Below are positions 1-5,720 of a stretch of DNA of 7,849 bases, one piece after another. Each line of letters opens with the position of its first letter. Positions within the stretch are counted from its first letter, which is position 1. Both the position numbers and the translations under genes were made by a program. Below the pieces are notes generated by a model. That model saw nothing but the letters and a program-made list of their open reading frames with translations, made no database searches and was not told the origin of the DNA. Source of the stretch: Candidatus Bathyarchaeota archaeon (lineage in GTDB: Archaea > Thermoproteota > Bathyarchaeia > TCS64); contig JAOZIG010000389.1 of NCBI GenBank assembly GCA_026014515.1, positions 1 through 7,849 on the forward strand. The letters run 5' to 3'.

Positions 1-312
1 GGGTACCATTCTACACCAGCGCTGTATAGTTATACTGGGATCAAAATAGTCGAGGAGGCAGACACATGTGAATCTACAGTCTAGTTCTTTCATAATTGCT
101 GTTCTGTGCATCCCGTCGAGTACAACATGTGTTCTTCTGTCTACAAGTATGGGCGCTGATTGTACTCCGTCGTGTTCGATGCTTGCTTTGAGCTTGTTGA
201 GTCTGTATGGGATGATTTCCTCATGGATCAATAGCATGTCTGTCTCAACGAGGGCTATGTCAAGTCTTAGTCCCTCATGGTTTATGGTGTATGCTGCTGG
301 GGGTTTAGACAT
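1..312 (-). CDS. ParB-fold protein, SerK-like (free serine kinase family), 3' end cut by window edge
   Basis: The visible part is 104 codons, from an ATG at 312 with a stop six codons upstream in frame, open to the window edge. Residues about 24-100 read as a ParB/sulfiredoxin-like domain. HEE at 30-32, LDGMHR at 65-70 and LLDYFD at 86-91 followed by W99 line up with Thermococcus SerK as I remember it: HE including catalytic Glu30, VDGHHR with Asp69 and His72, LDYFD, then Trp102. SerK is an ADP-dependent kinase that turns free L-serine into O-phosphoserine for cysteine synthesis. Here E31, D66 and H69 would be the matching residues. A partitioning role (ParB proper) is less likely, since no ParA lies nearby and the LDYFD segment is SerK-like. 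The gene lies 60 nt downstream of rpS17e but has its own TATA-like element. The substrate is inferred; the C-terminal half is not visible. Confidence 0.78.
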   Translation of the reverse strand, partial: MSKPPAAYTINHEGLRLDIALVETDMLLIHEEIIPYRLNKLKASIEHDGVQSAPILVDRRTHVVLDGMHRTAIMKELDCRFTCVCLLDYFDPSITIQRWCRMVP

Positions 313-336
313 CTCAAACAGTATCGTCTAAGATGC

Positions 337-349
337 TATTAATTTTAAC
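337..349 (-). promoter_or_regulatory. TATA-like element of the SerK-like gene
   Basis: On the minus strand the element reads GTTAAAATTAATA. Its centre is about 31 bp before the ATG at 312. With the usual archaeal spacing the transcript would start about 5 nt before the ATG, so the mRNA would be essentially leaderless. No Shine-Dalgarno motif precedes the start, which agrees. It allows expression independent of rpS17e just upstream. Confidence 0.45.
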
Positions 350-372
350 CTATAGAATGTGGTATAAGGTAA

Positions 373-609
373 TTACTGGAACTCTTGGAGAGCCTCTTCG
401 GCTTCTTCCATCGCCTCAGCCAGCATATCTGCTTTAACGACTGTGGTGATGTATCCAGCGATTTTGTTTCTTAGTTTCTTACTTACATCGAGCCCTATCT
501 CGTTGAGGAACTGCTTATTGGGCTCAAACTCTGGCTGGAAGCTATACTCGTATTTATCTAATAGCTCCAGACTGATTCTTTTTACCATCTCTGTACGTAC
601 TTTTCCCAA
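373..609 (-). CDS. rps17e: 30S ribosomal protein S17e (eS17), TTG start
   Basis: This 78-residue basic protein matches archaeal eS17, a small-subunit protein shared by archaea and eukaryotes and absent from bacteria. The family pattern is clear: start GKVRT, then VKRISLELLDKY (9-20), a PEFEPNK segment (26-32) and the hallmark KLRNKIAGYITT (45-56). The start is a TTG at 609-607. No ATG, GTG or other TTG lies in frame between it and the stop at 657-655, and beginning at the next ATG (Met8) would remove the conserved GKVR start. The usual archaeal protein ends soon after GYITR. Here the C-terminus runs on to residue 78 with a Glu-rich helical tail (about 61-78, seven Glu). It lies 58 nt downstream of the DUF2079 gene and 60 nt upstream of the SerK-like gene, all on the same strand. 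Confidence 0.88.
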   Translation of the reverse strand: MGKVRTEMVKRISLELLDKYEYSFQPEFEPNKQFLNEIGLDVSKKLRNKIAGYITTVVKADMLAEAMEEAEEALQEFQ

Positions 610-650
610 ACTGACGCACCGTTTCTTGCCTTTGATACCATCAGTGCCGC

Positions 651-666
651 CCTTTTAAACGTTTAG
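651..666 (-). promoter_or_regulatory. TATA element of rpS17e, overlapping a 10-bp palindrome
   Basis: On the minus strand, TTTAAAAGG (659-651) is a good archaeal TATA box. Its centre is about 47 bp before the TTG start, giving a leader of about 20 nt. It overlaps the perfect palindrome TAAACGTTTA (656-665), which fills the space back to the DUF2079 stop codon. The promoter suggests rpS17e is not solely dependent on read-through from DUF2079. Confidence 0.45.
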
Positions 667-667
667 G

Positions 668-2629
668 CTACGGGTGTTCCTCTATGCGTATCGTGTCCAA
701 TACTATGGTAGTGTTTTGCCCCAGCAATATTCCTCTTAATTCTAGGTCGTAGGCTATCTCTGGAAGGATGAAATTTAGCTCAATGCTTGTCCATGTATCG
801 TTCTTTAGCATCGAGTCGGTGAGGTAGACACTGTTTAGGATTGTTTGATTATAGTATGCATCGAGTTGTATTGTCTCGTTGAAGCGATTATCTGTTGTTT
901 TTAGTGTGTATGTTACTGTGTAGTTGCCTTTTGGCACTATCTCGTATGGTCCATACCAGAGGGTTCGAGTCTGTATGCTCATGTTCTGGTATGCAAGTAC
1001 AGTGCCTATGGTGCTGTTTGGGTCTTTTTGTTGTCGCATGTTCTGGGGGATTAGGTCGTTGTAGGTGTATGTGATGTTGAATGGCTCGTAGGTAATTGTT
1101 TCACCGGCGTAGTCTCGTTTGTAGAGGTAGACATTGTCGTAGAATGCTAGTAGTTGGTAGTTGCCTTGTCGGATGGAGGTGAACGCGTATCTTATTGTGT
1201 TGTGGGGGTCTGTTTCAAGGTCTAATAGGATGTACTCTGGTTCTAGTCTGGTTACCCAGTTGATGGCGTCCTTCCATGTCTTCACGTCCTTGTAGGTTGG
1301 GGGTATCATGACGTATGCTTCTTGTCTGTTTGAGAAATGTGGGAAGAGGTTGTCTTGGGTTAGTATTGACGCCGTTGGTGGGACCATGTCTATTATCTGG
1401 TTTATTCTGGTGGTTCTGGTGGTCTCGACTGGTTTCTCGTATGCGGGGCTTAGGTGCATGCCCCATGTGAGGGGGCTTAGGGGTGAGAGGCTTATTCCCG
1501 TGATTATGGATAGTATGGTGATTATTTTGATTGTTTTTTGGATGTCTTTGATGTTTTTTTCGTTTAGTAGCTGGTTTGTGCCGGTTATGAAGCCTGTGTA
1601 TATGAAGGGGATGACGTATGCGCTGTACTGGAAGCCTATCCGATAGTATGGTGGATAGTTGCTTAGAAGTGATATGGCGAACCATGGTGCGGTGGGAAGA
1701 AGGTATAATGGTAGCTGTGATGCTGCCAAAAGATAGGGTGTGAACAAGCAGAGAAGGTATCCTATCTTGTTGTACCATTCAAAGTTTAATGCCTGAAAGA
1801 CCTTAACAGGATGCGTTAGGGCATATATTGGGATTTCTAGAGGGTCATTTACGCCGAGGACCGCGTAGTGTTGTCCTGCTCGTAGGTGTGCCGGTATCTC
1901 GGGGTTATAGTAGTTGATTACCGTGCCGGAGATGAGTTTCCAAGCTATTGCAGTGGTCAGTAATAGAATGATGATTAGGTATCGTGTGCGTTTTGTCTCC
2001 TTTTGAGGCGCTCTTATCATTAATATTACTAAGAATAAGGAGTATGCTATCATAAGGTAGAAGACTTGCTCTTGTACTGCTAACGCGAAGTTTACCGCGA
2101 TGATAAATGAGGCCCATTTTCTGGATAATGAATAGTATAGGACATACCCCAGTATCAAGGGTAGAAACGCTTGTACGTGGAAATCATATGAGTTTACTCC
2201 ATGTAAAGCGGGGTTTAGTAAATAGATACAGGCTAGTATACAGCTTATTTTCTGGTTATGGTTTAGTTTTGCTATCTGGTAGATTGGGTATGCTGAAAGC
2301 CCGAGGACCAGTGATTGTATGAAGAGGAGAGTCTCGGCTGATTGATGGAGGTAGTATATGGGTATTACTGTGAATAGGATCGGGCTGAAGTGAATACCAA
2401 AGAAGCTGCCAGACTCGCTTAGATGCAGTTCACATGTATAGTAAAACATTCTGTCTTGGTTGATTGTAGTCCAAAAGCCTTGGTCAAATATTCCAAGGTC
2501 CCACGCGTAGGTTGTGAATGTGTTATGTTTGGCGATGGTGAACCAAGTGAGAGTAATGGTGTATATTGCAATTGCTAAGGCTATTATCATTTCATACTGG
2601 TTTTCTCTTATTTTTTCCCAGAAATCCAT
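668..2629 (-). CDS. DUF2079 membrane protein, GT-C glycosyltransferase-like, with glycosylated-looking C-terminal beta domain
   Basis: This 653-residue protein has a DUF2079 core. After a first membrane helix (about 12-33) comes the family motif YAWDLGIFDQGFW (41-53), followed by HFSPILF (80-86), YDFHVQAFLP (148-157) and EQ (187-188). About ten hydrophobic segments extend to about residue 386. D44 and D49 lie in the first outer loop, where GT-C enzymes carry their catalytic Asp, so sugar transfer from a polyprenyl-phosphate donor is a reasonable inference; donor and acceptor are unknown. Residues 400-510 (VPPTASILTQDNLFPHFSNRQEAY region) form the usual soluble part. Residues about 515-653 look like a carbohydrate-binding-type beta sandwich (WYGPYEIVPKGNYTVTY, ending TTIVLDTIRIE) and hold all eight N-X-S/T sequons. 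The coding strand is rich in A and C and poor in G. No Shine-Dalgarno site precedes the ATG at 2629; a TTAAAT box at 2659-2654 suits a leaderless mRNA. Confidence 0.86.
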   Translation of the reverse strand: MDFWEKIRENQYEMIIALAIAIYTITLTWFTIAKHNTFTTYAWDLGIFDQGFWTTINQDRMFYYTCELHLSESGSFFGIHFSPILFTVIPIYYLHQSAETLLFIQSLVLGLSAYPIYQIAKLNHNQKISCILACIYLLNPALHGVNSYDFHVQAFLPLILGYVLYYSLSRKWASFIIAVNFALAVQEQVFYLMIAYSLFLVILMIRAPQKETKRTRYLIIILLLTTAIAWKLISGTVINYYNPEIPAHLRAGQHYAVLGVNDPLEIPIYALTHPVKVFQALNFEWYNKIGYLLCLFTPYLLAASQLPLYLLPTAPWFAISLLSNYPPYYRIGFQYSAYVIPFIYTGFITGTNQLLNEKNIKDIQKTIKIITILSIITGISLSPLSPLTWGMHLSPAYEKPVETTRTTRINQIIDMVPPTASILTQDNLFPHFSNRQEAYVMIPPTYKDVKTWKDAINWVTRLEPEYILLDLETDPHNTIRYAFTSIRQGNYQLLAFYDNVYLYKRDYAGETITYEPFNITYTYNDLIPQNMRQQKDPNSTIGTVLAYQNMSIQTRTLWYGPYEIVPKGNYTVTYTLKTTDNRFNETIQLDAYYNQTILNSVYLTDSMLKNDTWTSIELNFILPEIAYDLELRGILLGQNTTIVLDTIRIEEHP

Positions 2630-2764
2630 CTATTCAGATTCGAGTAAAAATGGATTTAAGACTGCTGTAACCGTTAAAATATCTTAAAATCTATATCGTT
2701 TCAGTAGATAAACAGGGTTTTTTACCGAGTTATTGTAGAAATCAAAAGCTTATTGATTTAAACG

Positions 2765-2809
2765 ATGAAAAAGGCCGGAAATATGCCTTCTAAGCGGAAA
2801 GGCTCGTAA
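2765..2809 (+). other. Possible 14-codon basic micro-ORF upstream of the histone gene
   Basis: An ATG at 2765 opens 14 codons ending in TAA at 2807-2809, for a strongly basic peptide (MKKAGNMPSKRKGS). A TATA-like TTATTGATTTAAA lies directly upstream (about 2750-2762), but so close that a normal start site would fall inside the frame. The histone TATA box begins two bases after its stop, so it would not be on the main histone mRNA. It may be chance. Confidence 0.15.
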
Positions 2810-2850
2810 GTATTAAATATTTATCGAAAAGAAATAGGAAAATAGAAGGG
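2805..2850 (+). promoter_or_regulatory. Histone promoter and ribosome binding site
   Basis: A TATA box lies in TATTAAATATTTA (2811-2823). With normal spacing the transcript starts near 2844. That leaves about 13 nt of leader, which holds GAAGGG (2845-2850), a moderate Shine-Dalgarno match 6 nt before the ATG at 2857. This is the clearest ribosome binding site in the window. TAAATATTTA (2814-2823) is a perfect 10-bp palindrome. Confidence 0.55.
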
Positions 2851-2856
2851 AATAGG

Positions 2857-3075
2857 ATGTCCAACGAAATAAAGACGGCACCGATGCATAAGCTAATCAA
2901 ACGAGCTGGCGCAGAGCGCGTTAGCGAGGAAAGCGCTAATGCCTTGGGTGACGCATTAGAGGAGATAGGAGTCAGGATAGCAGCGGAGGCTATCGATTAC
3001 GCTCATCATGCTGGCCGTAAAACTGTGAAGGCAAGGGACATCGAGATAGCTGCCAAAAAGGTTCTTGATCGATAG
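2857..3075 (+). CDS. Archaeal histone (HMf family)
   Basis: This 72-residue protein is a single histone fold: helix 1 about 8-17, the long helix 2 about 25-52, helix 3 about 60-69. It wraps and compacts DNA as dimers that stack into longer filaments. Compared with Methanothermus HMfB (offset of two residues), the loop residues RVS (21-23) and RKT (54-56) that grip DNA are present. R21, K55 and T56 match HMfB R19, K53 and T54; HMfB R10 is replaced by K12. The dimer-dimer contact residues H51 and D61 match H49 and D59, while HMfB L46 is Y48. G18 keeps the small residue associated with filament stacking. There is no tail. The gene has its own promoter and a T-rich terminator, so it is probably monocistronic. 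Confidence 0.97.
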   Translation: MSNEIKTAPMHKLIKRAGAERVSEESANALGDALEEIGVRIAAEAIDYAHHAGRKTVKARDIEIAAKKVLDR

Positions 3076-3110
3076 AATACTTGTCTCATATTTCTAATTA
3101 TATTGATTAC

Positions 3111-3132
3111 TTCTATTTTCAACTATATTTTT
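3111..3132 (+). terminator. T-rich terminator downstream of the histone gene
   Basis: Thirty-six bases after the histone stop there are two pyrimidine/T tracts, TTCTATTTTC (3111-3120) and TTTTT (3128-3132), with no strong hairpin. Archaeal RNA polymerase stops at T-rich stretches like these without needing a stem-loop. Confidence 0.5.
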
Positions 3133-3180
3133 CATAATCTTGGTTAAAATCGCCTGTTTTACTACAAGAATTATTTCCTG

Positions 3181-3222
3181 AGGATAAGATATATCTTGGA
3201 GTCGAGATAGTTCTAGCACAAG
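3181..3222 (+). promoter_or_regulatory. Promoter of geranylgeranyl reductase, TATA box within a 12-bp palindrome
   Basis: AAGATATATCTT (3186-3197) is a perfect 12-bp palindrome whose core serves as a TATA box. Its centre is about 32 bp before the ATG at 3223, putting the transcript start near 3217, so the mRNA would be nearly leaderless. No Shine-Dalgarno motif precedes the ATG. An alternative TATA-like GTTAAAAT lies at 3143-3150 and would give a leader of about 50 nt. Confidence 0.45.
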
Positions 3223-4413
3223 ATGCAGAAGTATTATAGCGACGTACTCATAGTCGGGGCTGGACCAGCAGGTAGTATGGCAGCCAAAACCGCAGCAGAG
3301 AGAGGCGTTGATGTAATTTTTATCGAAGAACATGAGGTACCAGGGACCCCGGTTTACTGCGCTGAAGGTTTAGGCTTAGATGGCATCAGGGCTGGAGGTC
3401 TTGAGCCAGTTCCTCCGTTCATAGCTCAGGAGATAAAGACCGCGCAGATTATCGCGCCTAATGGTATTTCTTTGGATATGACTTCTGAAAACATTACTGG
3501 ATACACATTGGACAGGCAGGTATTCGATAAGGCTCTCGCTGATAACGCTGTTGAAGCTGGCGCGAAACTGATGACCAAAACACGAGCGATGGATGTAATC
3601 TGGGATAAAAAACAGATTATTGGAGTCAAGGCGCAAAAAAATGGTGAAGAGATTGAGTTCTATGCACAAGTGGTTATTGGAGCAGATGGTCACTGGAGTG
3701 TGATTAGAAGACGCGCTGGACTCACAAGATACTTCTCCGATTATCTTATTTGCGCACAGTATCAGCTTGGAGGTCTTGACCTAGAAGACCCTACAATAAA
3801 CGAGTTCTATCTGGGTATGCAGTATGCCCCTGGGGGTTATGGATGGGTTTTTCCCAAAAGTAACAAGGTAGCAAATGTTGGTGTTGGGATTAGAATTAAA
3901 CACCAAAAAGCGGCAATTGAATACTTGAAGGATTTTATTGGCAATGATCCAAGGTTTAGAAACGCAAAGATACTTAACAAGACAGGCGGAATCTGCCCTG
4001 TTAGTGGAACCATTGAAAAATACATAATGGATGGACTAATGCTTGTCGGGGATGCAGCAGGGATGCTTATTCCTATGACGGGAGCAGGCATACATACGGG
4101 TATTGAATCGGGTAAGATGGCGGGAAGGATTGCTTCTGAAGCAATTAAAGAAGGCGATGTTTCTGAGGCCCGGTTACTCAAGTATAAGGTTGAGTTTGAC
4201 CAGAAGTGGGGTAAGCACATCAAAGAGAGCGGCAGAGTAATGGAGATGCTGGACAGATTTAATGACGATGATCTGAACACATTGAGCGAAATAGTCACAA
4301 AAGAGGATATTCTTGCTATGGCGAATGGTGTGAACGTCAAAGTAGCAATGGCTGGCATCGTTAAGCGAAGCCCAAGGAAGCTGATTCAGCTCATAAGAGC
4401 CTACCTCAGATAA
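3223..4413 (+). CDS. Geranylgeranyl reductase family FAD enzyme (archaeal lipid double-bond reduction)
   Basis: This 396-residue flavoprotein is full length for the family. It opens with the Rossmann FAD motif VGAGPAGSMAA (11-21) and an acidic residue ending the second strand (E35). PVYCAEGL (43-50), with C46, is the signature loop of archaeal geranylgeranyl reductases. GADG is at 153-156, the substrate-cavity motif YGWVFP at 206-211, and the second FAD motif GDAAG at 276-280, followed by MTGAGIHTGIESG. Known family members hydrogenate the geranylgeranyl chains of di-geranylgeranylglycerol phospholipids to give saturated archaeol-type membranes at the inner membrane face, with ferredoxin or reduced F420/NAD(P)H as electron source. 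The exact substrate here is inferred, since archaea often hold paralogues acting on quinone tails or dolichol. It stands alone on the plus strand and ends one base before the stop of the opposing permease gene. Confidence 0.9.
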   Translation: MQKYYSDVLIVGAGPAGSMAAKTAAERGVDVIFIEEHEVPGTPVYCAEGLGLDGIRAGGLEPVPPFIAQEIKTAQIIAPNGISLDMTSENITGYTLDRQVFDKALADNAVEAGAKLMTKTRAMDVIWDKKQIIGVKAQKNGEEIEFYAQVVIGADGHWSVIRRRAGLTRYFSDYLICAQYQLGGLDLEDPTINEFYLGMQYAPGGYGWVFPKSNKVANVGVGIRIKHQKAAIEYLKDFIGNDPRFRNAKILNKTGGICPVSGTIEKYIMDGLMLVGDAAGMLIPMTGAGIHTGIESGKMAGRIASEAIKEGDVSEARLLKYKVEFDQKWGKHIKESGRVMEMLDRFNDDDLNTLSEIVTKEDILAMANGVNVKVAMAGIVKRSPRKLIQLIRAYLR

Positions 4414-4414
4414 C

Positions 4415-5647
4415 CTATTCCTTTCTTAAAGCCTCAACTGGGTTCATTTTAGCTGCTCGCCAAGCGGGACTAGCACCTGATACTAGACTGGTTATTAATG
4501 CAAACATCACTGTAGCGAAACCAAGGAGAAGACTGATCTCGACAGGTAGCCCAATAAAATTGCCCACCAGTTTCCCGAGAATAAAACCAACGCTTGAACC
4601 AACGACCCCACCTATGAGTCCAGTATAAAGCGCCTCTGAGAGAAACATGAACAAAATATCCGTACTTTTAGCGCCAATAGCCTTCATTGTACCTATCTCT
4701 TTGGTGCGTTCGCTTACACTGATAGCCATCGTGTTGACTATCCCAATCCCTGCTACGAACATGCTTATCGCGGCTATTCCTCCGAGGACAGCCTGAATTG
4801 TACCTGTTACCTGTTTCTGGACATCAATAGCGGCATCAGGAGAGACCACGAAATAATCTTCACCGAGCCCATTTTCAAGTTCAGTTTCAACCTCAGCCAT
4901 CCGATCCGTATCCTCAATATAGGCTTGCACTATCGCGCAGCTACCACCTTGCTCATACAACTGGTCATATGTTCGGAAGGGAATGGCTATGGCATCGTCA
5001 ACATTGAGTCCGAACATTGTACCGTGTTCTTCAAGTATCCCGACTACTCTTAGGGTAATCTCTTTTTCTTCACCTTTTACACGAACTTCAAGTTTGATAC
5101 GATCTCCAACAGCCACGACTTGTTCATCTTTGTTAGATGGATAGGCAATATTTCGTCCAATGAAGACTACTGCTTTATCGCCTCTGAGGAAGAATCTTCC
5201 TTCCTCCATCTTTACATCTTGATTAATATCAAGGAAATAGTCCCCAACACCTAACACAGTAACATCATAAGAATCACCTTTGACAGTAAAAGAGCCCATT
5301 CCAGACGATATCTCACTAATCAATGTGACCCCACTAGTAGACTCGATTATCTCCCGATCACGCCAACTGATACCTTCTTGGTTTAGAATCTGTGTAGCGC
5401 TTAGGGTTGATGCTGCATCTTCTGCCTCTTCTGGTACCACGAACAAAGTATTGGTACCAATGACTGCTAACTGGTCTCGTACCTGATTGTTCATTCCATC
5501 AGCTACAGATATCAGTCCAGTAACGGCGGCGCATCCTATTAGTATACCAAGAACATTTAGTGCTACTCGTCCTTTGCGTTCAAAGAGTCCTTCAGCGGAC
5601 ATTACTGTTATGTCTATTATTTTCAACGGATTTCCCCGAAGTGACAT
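4415..5647 (-). CDS. FtsX/MacB-type ABC transporter permease
   Basis: This 410-residue protein has the MacB-like permease layout. A first membrane helix (about 28-50) lies in RKGRVALNVLGILIGCAAVTG. An outside MacB_PCD-type domain spans about 51-280. A C-terminal FtsX domain follows with three helices (about 285-310, 333-360, 370-392). The cytoplasmic coupling segment SVSERTKEIGTMKAIGA (310-326) and the ending PAWRAAKMNPVEALRKE (394-410) are diagnostic. Such permeases pair with a LolD/MacB ATPase and, in archaea, are thought to export or extract lipids, peptides or lipoproteins by mechanotransmission. No ATPase gene is adjacent: it is convergent with the reductase on one side and divergent from DUF4438 on the other. 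The ATG at 5647 lacks a Shine-Dalgarno site and lies one base from the inverted repeat at 5649-5660. Confidence 0.93.
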   Translation of the reverse strand: MSLRGNPLKIIDITVMSAEGLFERKGRVALNVLGILIGCAAVTGLISVADGMNNQVRDQLAVIGTNTLFVVPEEAEDAASTLSATQILNQEGISWRDREIIESTSGVTLISEISSGMGSFTVKGDSYDVTVLGVGDYFLDINQDVKMEEGRFFLRGDKAVVFIGRNIAYPSNKDEQVVAVGDRIKLEVRVKGEEKEITLRVVGILEEHGTMFGLNVDDAIAIPFRTYDQLYEQGGSCAIVQAYIEDTDRMAEVETELENGLGEDYFVVSPDAAIDVQKQVTGTIQAVLGGIAAISMFVAGIGIVNTMAISVSERTKEIGTMKAIGAKSTDILFMFLSEALYTGLIGGVVGSSVGFILGKLVGNFIGLPVEISLLLGFATVMFALITSLVSGASPAWRAAKMNPVEALRKE

Positions 5648-5720
5648 AGTAGAACTCTACCTAGTTTTAAAGTTTATTCAACTCGTTAACCTTAACACCT
5701 GAATAACTCACTATACAGCC
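5648..5720. promoter_or_regulatory. Shared divergent promoter region, permease and DUF4438
   Basis: The 73-bp spacer must serve both genes. An AT-rich core, TTTTAAAGTTTATT (5664-5677), has TATA character in both directions: read leftward, its AATAAACT part is about 28 bp before the permease ATG; read rightward, it would start the DUF4438 transcript near 5697. An inverted repeat, GTAGA-AC-TCTAC (5649-5660), touches the permease start. HpaI-type palindrome GTTAAC lies at 5685-5690. Promoter assignment is inference. Confidence 0.4.

Larger units (their letters stand above)
2630..2856. promoter_or_regulatory. Divergent intergenic region between DUF2079 gene and histone
   Basis: This 227-bp AT-rich spacer carries promoters for both flanking genes. 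For the DUF2079 gene (minus) there is TTAAAT at 2659-2654, about 27 bp before the ATG. Further out are two TTAAAAT copies on the plus strand at 2674-2680 and 2684-2690, exactly 10 bp apart, one helical turn. A T6 run lies at about 2718-2723. A 14-codon reading frame (2765-2809) and a short inverted repeat AAGGC/GCCTT (2771-2775 with 2785-2789) lie before the histone TATA box. Confidence 0.5.

Noticed and set aside
68..331. An 87-codon plus-strand frame at the left edge
   Set aside because: It is the reverse shadow of the SerK-like ParB-fold gene, whose motifs give that strand far stronger support.
1215..1778. A 187-codon open frame on the minus strand inside the DUF2079 gene
   Set aside because: It lies in another frame of the same strand. 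The DUF2079 coding strand is poor in G here, which removes TAG and TGA by composition. The product is a His/Asn/Arg/Pro-rich string with no recognisable domain, while the 653-residue frame has clear family motifs.
1965..1990. C-box-like ATGATGA on the plus strand, hinting at a C/D guide RNA
   Set aside because: It is inside the DUF2079 coding region on the opposite strand, and no properly spaced D box (CTGA) or internal C'/D' pair follows.
2771..2789. AAGGC/GCCTT inverted repeat as a terminator or riboswitch
   Set aside because: The stem is only five pairs with a nine-base loop, has no T-run after it, and lies within the micro-ORF; no riboswitch core is recognisable.
3094..3333. A 79-codon minus-strand frame across the histone-reductase spacer
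   Set aside because: Its first codons lie opposite the reductase FAD motif and the rest covers a T-rich terminator region; the composition looks non-coding.
3837..4358. A 173-codon open frame opposite the geranylgeranyl reductase
   Set aside because: It is fully antisense to a well-supported gene containing YGWVFP and GDAAG motifs; its Ser/Pro/Ile-rich product is typical of a shadow frame.
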